Source: Chionis minor (taxonomy: Eukaryota > Chordata > Aves > Charadriiformes > Chionididae). Taken from it: a DNA stretch of 64,000 bases. Below the pieces are notes generated by a model that saw only the letters and a list, made by a program, of their open reading frames with translations, was not told the DNA's origin and searched no databases. Positions 23,001-35,570 of this stretch are shown here, piece after piece (within the stretch, counting starts at the first letter, position 1; the number at the start of each line of letters is the position of its first letter). The stretch covers positions 1 to 64,000 of the forward strand of contig VZSF01000894.1 in the NCBI GenBank assembly GCA_013398295.1. The letters are read 5' to 3'. The translations under genes were made by a program, and so were the position numbers.

Positions 23001-26000
23001 GCACATTGCCTGTGAAAGATTACAAACCCTTGCCATAAGAAAGCTATTACAGGTTCTGTTAATTTTTAAGCACTGTGACTCGCCAAGCAGTGGTTTTACT
23101 TTCTGACCCTTTATCTAATTCCTCTTTGGATGATGAAAACACTGCCTTTATTTTCACCCTGATGGTAAAAAAAACTATTTTTTTTTTGTCATGCACAGCA
23201 ATAGTGCATTTTTGTACCTATTTTTTCATGACTACTAACACTAATACCTTACCCTTTTATACTACATGTCAGCCTCAATAGGTATTAGGTATACATACTC
23301 CCCAGTAATACGATGCAAAAATCCATGATAGATTACACTGCAACGTGATAAATTATCCATAACACAGACCATCTTAAGATAATTCTGCTTCATAAGCTAC
23401 CTTCTTGCAGATAAAAATCTGACTGAGGGTCTCAGTGATAACTCCCAGTCCCACAGGCTCCATGGAAGCAGACAGAGAACCCCAGTTCTAGCTGCCAGGA
23501 TGTCCAGTTTAACATTTCCCTTCCAGAAACCCATCTATATTGTGAACTGATACTCACCTTAATAGGAAATGGTACATTTTAGCAGTCATTGAAACGTGGG
23601 AAGGACACTGCATACCCAAGAGAAATGTAAAACAACAGTTTCATGACAGCTGAAAAGAATGATGCTCTTAATTTTTCACATATGCACTATGCCCTGGCAA
23701 CCTTTGTTCTTTCCACTCCTTACACATTCAGCTCTTATCACAGAAAAAATCTTTAATTTTACGAAGCTGCTGTACATCTATTATTATAGTAGTTTCGTAC
23801 CTTGCCATCAAGTTTATCCATGCAACTAGCAATGCGCATGTCTGCCCTTTGCAAATTACACAACAGGCTGAAGAAGGTGACTAATGTCTTTAGAGTGCAG
23901 AATGCTGCATTTGTTGTCTTGGATATACTTTCCAACATTGAATTATATACTGTTTGGCATGGGTAAATAGAGATGCCAGAGCCTTGTCAACTAACCATGT
24001 AAAATACCTTTTTTAAAGTATCGTTATGTAATAAATTTCTGTAATTGAAACAAGACTCTGAATACACAACTAATGGGTAGTATTAATTCATACCTCATCA
24101 TGCTGTCAACAGTTAACCACATGACTAATACCACAAGTAGCTTGAAGCAAGAAAATCTATTTTTTTGCCTCTGCTAAGTTAATCTGGGTTATTATACGCT
24201 CATGGTTGATCCGTTCAGAAAACAAGAATGTAGAAACTGTCTTGCAAACCAAAACAGAAGAACCACAAATGTTCTTATTAAGTATTCATTTTCATAACAC
24301 ATTTATCTTCTTTTGCATTTTCACTGCCTCTAAAAATACACTGTCCGTGATATTTGCACGGCATAATTGATACCATATTATTTTACCACCATGTCACTTT
24401 AGACAGAATCTTATGTATTGCTTATTTCAAAATACAGTCTTTAATAATTAGTTCCATGAAGATTGTTTTCTATTACTGATCTTGCCACAGTAAAATTCAA
24501 AGATGGCATGAAAGGTGTTGAAAGGGCGTATCAGCTGACAGTCATGAGATTTAACAGCAGGGTGGTTTCTAATATCACCTCTGAATTGCTTACATTATTT
24601 TTTGCAAGTGATTTTACTCATTAGGATTATTATACTCTTATATCTTGAACTATTTGTTGTTTGACTTGGTAAAGTAAGCACTGACATACTGATCTCATCT
24701 TGTGGGTGCAAGCTACCAGTCACTAGTCCAATGCATCTACTGTGGTACACATCAATTTGATTCACAGCACCCTTGCTAAAATATTTTAACGGGTGTCTTC
24801 TAGTGGCCTTAACTTCACCAGTGTTGAAAACTCTTTCAGAACTGTAAGAAGCAATTATCGATATTTATATTGGTGACCTTTTGACAAATGCCAGATTTCA
24901 CTCTCCTTTTGAAAACAATGACTCATGACAAATAAATGTAACAGATGTCAAAACTTATTAAAAAAAAAAAGGGCTTGAAAAACTGATATCTGATATTAAA
25001 AATTGAAGAGTTTTCAGCTTTTGGAAATGAAAAGGTCCATTTTTTCCCTACTTAGTAGCAGGTTCAAAAGATCACTCTTTTCTCACATTGGTAAGAACTT
25101 TCATAAAGATTTGCAAAATTATCTGTAAACTGAAAATAGGAAGGTCTGAGCTCTTAAAAACCTTGAAGAGATGGAGAATGGACTGCTAAAGCACACTATT
25201 TTGGCATGATACTGTTATCATTTTCTCCACAGCAGATCCAGAATCTCCAGTGCTTTAACAAGAAAGAAACAGTTATCCTTGATGAAGAACAAACTCTACT
25301 CCTCTTCTCCCCATTCCTCAGCAATGCTATCCCTGAGTTGAGGCTTTTGTAGACTGCAGTTAGGACACGTGTTGTGGTATAAATAACAAATAACATTGTT
25401 TTACTTCACCAAATCTAAGCTTATGGAAGTTCATGTGCTTAATTCAACAGCCTCTCAAAAGACGGGCCAGTTTCTCCTTATCCTGTTCACTCAAAACAGC
25501 TTACTGATTTCCAGGAAGCTCTTCAAAGCAACGTTTTCTTTGTAAAAAACAAGATTTTTCAAGTGTCTAAAATGAAAACCCAGAAAATCTCATCAGATGA
25601 AAAGCTAAGGCTTTACTAGTTTGTAGCATAGATATTTCTCCTATATGCTGCAGAACAAAGTGATAGCTTTGCATTTATAACCAAAAAGGTCTGCAGGTCT
25701 TCACAGAATTTATAAATGCCAGTGTCCTTACTACATCATTAAAATTTGCAAGTCAGAGTTAGAATAATTCATTAGAAATTTTTCACCAGATTTCTGCATC
25801 ATCTAAGATGCTCACAGCAGACGCAGATTTAGGACTGCATTGCCATAACTTTGCACTAAAGAGAGAAAAAAATGTTAGAAACAACTGTCCAAAACCATAA
25901 GCCTATTCTGTCCCTCATTTGGAATTATCAAATATAGATTTCATTTTCACAGCCATGAATTGTATAAAATGTATAAAATGTCTCCAATGGAGGAGAAAAA

Positions 26001-29000
26001 TTTTAACTGCATTAACCATATTCCAGCCTCTGCATCTATGAGGAGCAAAGCAATTCTGTGGTAATGCAGTATTCTTGCCTGATGTGGAATCCTGGTCTCT
26101 GAATTCAAACTAACCTCTTTATTCATATTCATCAGGACATACTTTTATCTACACAATATAAAACAAGGCTAATATATTGCATATGAAAGTAAAGGAGATT
26201 CACCTGAAATACAGTTCCTCTTAAAGATTTTCCAATATAGCCTCATTCAGGGAAAAGCTGTGCCTTTGCTTTAACTTCACAACAACTTTGTAGCTAGAAT
26301 GGCTGATCCCAAACAGCAGGTGAATGTACACATTTTCAGCACAGCCCTGCATCTGGCAATCTGGTGAGACTTCATAAACTGTAGGGTTATTTCCAATTTT
26401 TTAAATAATAGATAGCAAACATTATTATTTCTGCAGTGAAAAATACCAGTGAAAGCTGGTATTGTCAGCTACCAGCGTGATGGCAACACAACTCCTCAAA
26501 TATGACATTCTTTTCCATTGTTTTGCTTGCTTGGACCTAACTGATTTATAAGCTGCTTTGCTTTGTTTTTGAAAAGAAACACATGAGTCACAGAAGGAAA
26601 ATCATAGGTTCTTGGGGTTAAACACTACCAGCCTGGTGGTTTTGCCACTGCTGCCATGACCTCTAGGAGTTTTTAAGGATTTTTTAACGCAAAATTACTA
26701 GAAGTTTATATATGTGAAGAGGTGAAAGAAATACACAGGTAGAAAAGGTAAAATATCAGCATTATCTGCATTTCACTGAGAGCTTAAAAAAAAAAAGTAG
26801 CAGCTGTATCTGTATGGGAAGCCCAAAGGAAGACCATCCTATTAAAGAAGAAAATGCTAGCATCTACCATAGCAGTCCTTGTTTTTCTCTACCACACCGA
26901 ACACTTAATGTTAAATAAATTACGTCGACATGAGGCTACATAAAGTGCAGGATTTTTCAATCATCCTTCACAGAGGAAGCTGACAATATTGTCTTCTACA
27001 AAATCTAGACTGACAAAACTGGGAGTGGTTACAGCAGGCTAAATAAGGAATTTTGGTTCCTTTCCCCAGTAAGTCTTCAGGGAAAAAAGGGAATTACTCT
27101 CCAGACATGTACAGAATGTCACACAAAAACATTGCAGAAGATAACCTGGAGAACAGGCAACAATACAGTGACCTTTTGTTGTGCAAGCTCACTGGTTATT
27201 TGCAGCATTTTATCATGACTTTGTCCAAGATAAAGCATAACCTATGTACTAGTCTGTCTGCCAGGATATAAATCCTAACACAAATATAGACACACACGCC
27301 CCTGTATGGCACAACTGAGGAAAAGTGGGACTTCCTTTAATAAGTAGCATTCTGGATCTAAAACCATGTGTGCTGGCCAGAGGCCCAGCTCCAGGCAGCT
27401 CCAGTTTGTCTTTCGTGTGAGAAAATCACATGCAAAAATCCATAACTGAGGCTTTTCTGATAATGTTGAAAAGACTGAGCCAAAGGCGTCCGCTTTCTAA
27501 TTGTGAGACATGTTACTTTGGGAATGAATTAGCTCACAGGAACCAGTGCCTCACCTTAGCTGCAAAACAAACCCAGTGGTTTGCCTGAGATTTTCACAGT
27601 ACATTCCTCTTCTACAGATGTTTTGACATTAGCAGCTGGATGCAATCACCAGTCAGCATCTAGATCAGACTTCCTGCAGCAGTCAATGGGGAAGACAAAA
27701 AAAACTTATACGACTGACCAAGAAAATGACTCAGTTTGGAGAGCTCTTACATACACACTCAGCCAGCAAAAGTTATGAGCTCCAAGCTTTAAGAGCTGGG
27801 GGCATATAATTTCATTTTGGATTACAGTTTGTTTTCCCATTGATTTTTACTGTCACCTGGCTTACTTTTCTTTAAATTTTACTATCTTTCATTGAAAACT
27901 AGGCAGTTTTATGATTAGTTTAGTTTAGTTGGGCCAAATTGTAACAGGCAAAACTCCCACTGACTTCAAAATTGAGCAACAGCTTTAGGATTATTTTTCC
28001 AGAAGATTAGATCAAATTTGGCTCTAGTCATAGACATCTTTTTTCTCCTTATTTCCTTTTTCAAATCTTCAACATCTGTACAGAACATGGGTGGACTCCA
28101 TCATCTTCAGTGGGACTGAAGCCTATTGCTTCTGTTTATAGAATTCTTTCTTCATATAAAAGGTTTTGGGAAAACTACACTGAGGCTGTACAGAAAATAA
28201 AATGGCCGTTCAGCGTGGGGACAGACCTTGTACCATGCTCACAGCAAAGCAGGGAATTCCACCAGGTACACACAGACTTGCAATGAATCAGCTTCAGACA
28301 TACAGTTAAATAAAAATTTTGCCCTCTCCTATTCTGCTAAGGACTCAAAATTCAAAACTTTGGAAAAATCAGAATTGTAACATCTTCCAGGTGCCATAGA
28401 GCAGTGCCAAACAGCCACTGCCTCACAGCAAATTAGGGGCTGCCTGGGCCATGTCGACAGGCTTGATGAGGTAAACAGAAATGTAGGGACCGCATGAAGA
28501 AGTTTGTGACGATCAATTATTTTTCTGAAACAGAAAAGCCAGACGCATTACATGCGCTACTCTGCTAGAACCCTCTTCCAAAACACAAATTGCTATTTCA
28601 CCCTCAGCCTCTCGATCCAAAGCTATTCCTTGGCTGGCAAACACAGAACGATCAGCTGGGAGCTCCCAGGGTGGCAGGTATGCAACTTCATACACTTGTG
28701 AGATGACTGCTACAGCAGTGCTATCGGCTTGAAATAACAGAACGCCTTACACTGAAATAGATGACACTTGACTAAATCAAAGCTAACAATCAAATCCTAC
28801 ATCCCAGTCCAAGAGCAAATAAATGTTACTGAGGCTGGTCTGTCCCTTCAGGAAACGTTTAGAGGACTCAAACACTGGAAATTACTTATCAGCACTATCC
28901 TTTGGAAATTATCAGCTGTTCTTTCATTTATTGATTCAGCTAAAGAGAAGTACCCTGTAGTTTGCTTTGGTGAGAAATCAGTCTGGGGGCGTGCTCCTCA

Positions 29001-31561
29001 GACATGCCTGGTGGAGACTGCGTGCCTGGTGGCGTGCCTCCATGGAGACTCCGTTTACGAGAGGATTGTTGGAGTGACAAGATGCGTAAGGACAAAAATG
29101 AGTAAGCGCACAGCAAAAGGCATGTAGAAGACACATAGGCATCCACTTCTCCTTGGTGAAAGGAAAATCTTTGAAGGAAGATCACTTTCTGGGCTCATTT
29201 GACATCACCGCCCCTAATGACATCAGAGGGAGACCGATCAGCTCTACTCAAAGACAAAAGGATGGTCTCTTCACTATATCTTTCCCTTTCCAGAATCATG
29301 CAACATCCTGCCCTCATTTGGATTTCCCAATACGTTGAACGTCTCCATCTGTTTTTTGGGGGGTTACCTTTCGTGTAAGGTGTTTCTGGTTGTCATTCAT
29401 ATTCCAGTGTCCAAGCAAGAGCCACTGCAACCCACCACATCTAAATGACTTAAAATATTTTAAAATGCCACTTTGATCCCTCATCATATTTAAGCTTTCA
29501 AATACCTTTGGACAATCTGACACAGAGTATTTGTATTCTAATTTCTGTATGAATCCTCACAGAAAAATGTGAAAAATAGCATGGAAACTTTGTCATGACT
29601 GTGCTTCTGTAAAACTTCATCTGAAATTTCATGGTTTATATGTGATGGTTAAGACATTTCCAACAAGATCAAGATCGACTGTGGAGGCTAAAACTCTTAT
29701 ATTGGTTTCCAGTACCAGCTGCCATATGAGAGCCTCGTCTGTTTAAAATCAGTCAAAAGGCCACCTTTTAAAGAAAACAAGTTTGATAAGAATAAAGTTA
29801 AGAAACAAGTAATTGAGCTGTCAGAAAATTTTACAGTATAATTAAGTTACAGCAAATTGAAGTCTCTGAAATCTTTTTCACGACTGTTTGACCAAACAGT
29901 GAAGCAATGCAGATAATTGCTATTTACAGTCCCATAACCAAGGACAGCCATTTACCCTGAAGAGCTAAAACTCCTCCATAAAACAAAGACTTTATAAAAG
30001 ATTTCCATAAATGATTACATTTTGATATAAGATACAAAGCCAATTTTTGCAAGATCTTCGTAACTGAAAATCACCATGTAGAAATTACTGTATGAAGAAA
30101 TAGTGTCCTTCAATACAAAACTCACAGTTTAAACCTGTTGACTAATTTTTACTGCTGGAGGCTAGATGTAAAAATCAGGGTAAACTAATACTACCAGGTT
30201 TAAATACCTGAATTTTAAGCGACCATGGCTAGAAATACCAGGTTTTTTCCATTAATTTGTCAGAATAGTCCAAATAAAGTGTTTCACTCTCATCTGTCAG
30301 GGTTCCTCCAATGACTTGGAGGCGATTAGGCTATATTCTTCTTATATAAAGCATGATGTCAAATCACAATGTTGGTTCTCAAGAGTAAAATTCTTAAAGG
30401 TAGATGTAAACGTGTTGTTTCTTCAGTGCAATGAACCCTTATGATAAGTTTGTAATCAGACTGATAATGCTTGATTAATACTTGATTCAGGAAATAAATT
30501 TCTCCCCCTACTCTCTCTTACGCTAGAGCTTGATATATAAGAGATAGAAATAAGTTTTAAAAACTATATTATGTAAAAGATTTTTCTTTTGGAAGAGTAT
30601 GGAATTCTTCTGGTACTGCATATGGGGGAAAATGAGCCAAGCCTCAGACTGACTGATATCTTGAGACAAAACAATCTCCTAGAAAGGCAGAAATTTTCTT
30701 GTACAGGGAATGAAAATGACACCACAGGGGAAGTGCAATCAGAAAGGATAAAAGCAAGGCAGATTCTAACTCTAACTGAAAGTCAGGAGAACTCAGACAC
30801 TTCAGTCACCTCCAAACCTTGGAAAAATCTTGCACTGAAATATTTAAACTCTTGAAGACTTTTTAGTGCAAGGCTTGCGAAAAGCTGTCTGCTTCTTCAC
30901 CTGCATTAACAAGGCAGGGTTTAATATCTGGACTCCTGTAGGTACCTTTCTCTGCTGCAAGTAGTCCCATTAGTGGACGACACCAATATGAACAAGATAT
31001 CAGAAAAGAAATCGGTTTTGTGATTATAACACAATTGTAATGAAGATCAAACGGAGCAAAATTACTGCACTTCCTTCAAAATAAGTAAACCAACTTATTC
31101 CTAGACGAGTTGCAAAATTAAAATTATTGCCCCATAACATACAGATACTTGTTAAATAAATTTAGCAGTACCTGCATTGCAAGGATTTTCTTTTTCTTTG
31201 TATACATGCATTTCTCTGTCAGATTTGAATGCAATTTCTGCAAGCTGGGTCAGAAGGTCTTCCTTCCTCTTGCTCTTGGAGAGAGCTGCATGAATGCATC
31301 TGTCCCTCCAGTGCCATGAGTTTTAAGAAACTATCTTTTTAAAGGTTGCAAGGTTGTAAAGTCATCTAGGGTGTGCAAATAAAATGCTAAGAAGGAATAG
31401 CCTCTAGGTTGTTAATATGCTGTCAGATTGTGAAACATTATCAGCAGGTGGGACATCTCAACACGGGTGTCAGCGGTAAGAGACACATGGGAAACTGCCA
31501 CAACACAGCACAGCGACCCGGCATTTTGTTATCTACCACGTCTATAGGTGATCAGCTAGTT

Positions 31562-31608
31562 AAAATCTTGCATGAGGTGACAGCAAAATCTTGCATCACA
31601 TGAGGTGA
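31562..31608. repeat. Imperfect tandem duplication of about 20 bp
   Basis: AAAATCTTGCATGAGGTGA (31562-31580) recurs at 31585-31608 with an inserted CACAT. A local slippage event in the intron. Confidence 0.75.
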
Positions 31609-32777
31609 TACTAAATAGGAGACAAGACCAATGATCATACGAGACAAGAACGTATCTGGGGATAAATGACACTTACAGGTGCGGTAACAGCTAGCTTGCG
31701 GCTACCCTGCCTCGGGGGCAGCCCCCGAAACAGCACCAGCGCAGTTTCAAATCCAGGAAGATGTTCTGCTTCAGGCTGGCTCGTACCACACCAGAGCTAA
31801 TTGACTTCAGTCTCGTTTTCTGAAGTGCTGAACACCTGCAGCTTCCTCTGATTTCAGTTGGTGCAGAGGGTACTCAGCGCTTCCGAAAACCAAGCATTAC
31901 GCATGAGCAGGCACGCTCTGAAGAAGCAGGTGCTCCACAAAGCCAACACTGCCACCAATTACACAAGCCCTGTGAGTTTCCTCCAGAGAAGGGTTTGAAG
32001 TGTGCAGCTTCATAGAGATTTTTAAATACCTCCAGCAACTACAGAACAGGAACAGAGGTAAGAAAACAATAATGCCACCCTCACTAACTGTCAGTCTTTC
32101 AGTATTTTAGACATCCAGACAGAATGGGTGAGGCTCACTCTCTCCATGTTATCCGGCAGGCAAAGAAACAAACTGCAGCAGTTTCAACAGGACGCATCAT
32201 TTTACATTTGGACAGGACAATTTCACAGGAGGTGGATTTCTGAAACGTGTATGAGAAAATGGTCCTGTTGTCTTACCGAAAAAAGGAAATCGGAGGAGGG
32301 AACTGCATTGCTACCAACAGAGTTAACAGAAGAGTGTGATTCTAAAAGCACATTGCTTTAGTGGTTTCACAGAGGAAAAAAAAAAAATCATTTAAGCAAC
32401 ATTTGCCTAAAATGCACAGAAGTACTGATTAATTATAAACAAACTGTCTGAGGTAAAAACAATAGCAGCTAGTATTTGATTAGCCCACTGGCTAGTTTTC
32501 ATTAAAGTGGTCTATATTGTGCACTCTTTGAGTTAAGAGCTGGGTCTCTCTATGCATATGTGGCCATATTGCAGGGAATTAACAACTACAGCTTAGCCCT
32601 CTGCAACTGGCAACCACGTACGGGAGCATTTCAGTTTATCTGGAACACAAATGTTTTACATGCATTAGGGACATATTAGGGATGTAGGTATTACAGTGGT
32701 TTTGCTGTTTGAGGCAATTGTTTTTATAAGAACACCATTATAAGGTGAGAATGATCAAAACCAAAACTAACTCTTAC

Positions 32778-32910
32778 ATGATAAATTCTGTCAGGTTGCA
32801 CCATTTTTTAGAGTCCACTTTCTTCATCATCTCTTCAAATGATTTTCCACAGGCAGGCAACCTTTCTAACATGAGAGATTCATTGCAGAGATTAGTCTGT
32901 TGACGTGCAC
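32778..32910 (-). CDS. RAMP3: RAMP3 second exon (N-terminal ectodomain)
   Basis: This 133-bp exon encodes the N-terminal half of the RAMP3 extracellular domain, the part that folds into the three-helix bundle and contacts the partner receptor and peptide. The minus-strand acceptor is TTTTACCTAG at 32920-32911 and the donor is GTAAGAG at 32777-32771. The reading is ARQQTNLCNES, then MLERLPACGKSFEEMMKK, VDSKKWCNLTEFI and a split AT|G codon. Three cysteines (LCNE, PACGK, KWCN) and the block LCNES-MLERLP-CGK identify RAMP3 rather than RAMP1 or RAMP2. Two N-glycosylation motifs, NES and NLT, are present. The exon starts with two bases of a codon (GT), so exon 1 must end with one extra base. It ends two bases into a codon, exactly matching exon 3. 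Confidence 0.95.
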
Positions 32911-35550
32911 CTAGGTAAAATAAGAAAGCACCTTAAATCTCAAACATTGAAATAGAAAAAGCACGAACACATCACTCACAGACTTCTTCACATAATTCTG
33001 CTTGTCACCTACACTGTTGCAAACCTAACATTCAACTTTCTAGACAATTTTGTAGATAAAACATGTCTTTACTAAATTTATGAAAAACATAATATCAAAC
33101 ACTATATGTTACTATATATACTATCATCTTTTAGACCTAGCATAGAGGAACCTACCTAGTCACTTTTCTAATCTTACTTAGCTTCTACTCATGCTAATTT
33201 ATTACTGCCTATTTGCATTTATAGTTAAAAGCTAACTGGAGTTACTGATCATATATTTCAGTGTAGAAGGCACTGTCGGAAACATTTGTGTATCTTACCA
33301 GCTAAAGGGCTCAAAATCCCAGTCACAATTAAGCTTTTTCTTTAGCATATCTTTAGTATATCTTTATTATATCTTAAAGGAATTATCTACTATTATCTGA
33401 TGTTGATATTACAAGCATACAGCTACTTGCAAAGAAAGAGTTAACCTTGACTTGAGCAAGCCTCTATCTTTTACAATCTGCAATGGCAACTCCACAATAT
33501 TTAGAGTCAAAGTCAAAGGTTTTTCTCATTCAGCCCATGCCCGCATTGGAACACAAAGATAGCATTTTGACATTTCTTATAAAATTAAAATTCTGGAAAA
33601 ATTCTATTCAGACTAATTAAAGCATTTGATTTTAATAAGGCTGAAACACTTTGTTTTGACTAAGTAGTTAAATACGTCTCACTTTACCTTTATAATTGTC
33701 CCATTTTGACTGTTCTTCTATTAACATTAAAAATTACCTATAAGTATATGTATGTCAATATATTTAATACAAATGCCTGAATTAAATTAGTCAGAAAAAA
33801 CCAGTGTGATTTCTTCTCTTTAAAGCAGCACAAATCTGAGAAAATGATTTATCTGAACAAAACTGGTGCCCTAACAAACCTCTCGGGAGGTGTCGGGCAA
33901 CCCTCCTGAGAACTCTGGACAAATGGCTTTTTTTAAGAATAAAGCCAAGAATAACAGATCACTTTGTCCTTTTTTACTCATAGAAAAAAAAAAGTCTAAG
34001 TAGAATCAGGTCTTGCACCTTTTTCTTCTGAACCTACATTTTCACTCAGACCCTATTTACACCAAGGAGAGGAGGCATTTCTTTTTCTTCTACTAGTTAC
34101 TTTGAGAGCAGCATCCTATCGTTGCTGAAAGAGCCAGCGGTTCTAATTTTACATGGTGACAGCCAAACAGGCTGCCAGGTGACGTGAGGTCAAAGGCGTG
34201 CAAGCCTTCGTTTGAAGAGGCAGCCCTCTCTCTCAGCTGTTCCTCACTATTTAGTCCAAAAAACTTAAGGCCAGATGACTGGTTTCACGCTTCACATCAT
34301 GACCTAGCTGTCAATCAGAAACTCAAGCCTCTCCATTCGAAATGGGGCGTATGATTGCAAAACAGCTTCAAGTGCACATTAAGTGTCTCGCCCATGAAGG
34401 AGATGGCTCCTCCGGAGCCCGAGCAGGAACACCTTGCAATTTAACTCGAGCTATCACAGCGAACTCTTCAGTTGGGGAAGTCAATGACTCAGCGATGCCA
34501 TGTGCGAAACGAGAGACAGCCATCACACCTGACCAAAGAAATTACTTTGCTTTCACATACTTTCCAACAGCAGCAGGCCCATAACCGGACAGCCTACGCC
34601 GCACCTGAGACCCCAAGCTTACTACTTCACGTGGACCACAAACCTGTCCAGGGTGACTCACTGGGGACCTGACCCATCTCTCATTGTCAGAGCTCCTAGA
34701 GCTCACACTGAGCCTTCATCCATGTCAGAAAAGAATCACAACCACAACTAATCACCAGTGACAGAAATGGTGAAAGTTACAAAACAAGGGCAGCATAATT
34801 TTGTCCTTGGGAAGTTACCATGATAGCACGGATCCTGTCTATTTAAGCGTCCCTGCCAATTCATCTGGCAGCTGCAGCAGTTCTAAGTTATACTTTTCAC
34901 AGTTAGATCAGCACATGAGCATTAAATCTGGGCAGAATTCAAAACCCAGTATGAAAATTGCATAGCTGGCAACTTAAATCCTACACTGATTCTTTGATAA
35001 AAGTTAGGCAAAGCTGCTTTCCCTGGCAGGGCATTCTGAATGGCCAGCTATCACTTGATTCATAACCCTATAAATCCAACAGAATACAGGTTTCTCCTCC
35101 ATTATATCATGTGCTCTGGCAACTTGCTCCAGTCCCTTCCCACTGAGGTGTTTAAATGGATTTTCCATGGCCTTGGTATTTTTGGTTGTCTATCTTTAGA
35201 GCTTCAGTATTTTGCAGGGCTATAGAAGAAGCTCTGATAGTCATTTGACAGGAACAATCTGATGACACAAGAGTTTCTGTCTAAATCCTTGGCCAAAGTG
35301 GTTCAAAAGTAGGAATAATTCTACAGTTTTACCATCGCTATTGAGATCGATCTTTACAAACACTACAACACTCTATTCATACAGTCGATGGAGAAGACCA
35401 GTTGTAAAAAATGCATGATGGTTGACTAATTGAAATGAGATGGGATGAAAGTGCTTCTCAAATGGCTGCCATTAACAAAACAGAAACTTAAGTTTGAATT
35501 TTAGAAGTGAAGCTCACCTGCGAATCCAAGCATCATTAGACCATTAACTA

Positions 35551-35570
35551 GGGGGGGGGAAAAAAAAAAA
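35551..35570. repeat. G9A11 purine tract
   Basis: Nine G followed directly by eleven A on the plus strand. An all-purine stretch that could form a triplex or be a slippage hotspot. No wider context. Confidence 0.85.

Larger units (their letters stand above)
19882..32777 (-). other. RAMP3: RAMP3 intron 2, 5' part
   Basis: A+T-rich intronic sequence between the ERVL LTR and exon 2. It contains an A15 run (20027-20041), an A-rich run around 24960 and a small duplication (31562-31608). I found no further recognisable transposon, coding exon or RNA gene. The minus-strand intron starts GTAAGAG at 32777-32771. Confidence 0.7.

Noticed and set aside
35040..35225. Plus-strand stretch with TTCCCACTGAGGTGTTTAAATG, considered as an old transposon
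   Set aside because: The resemblance to repeat families was too slight to name one.
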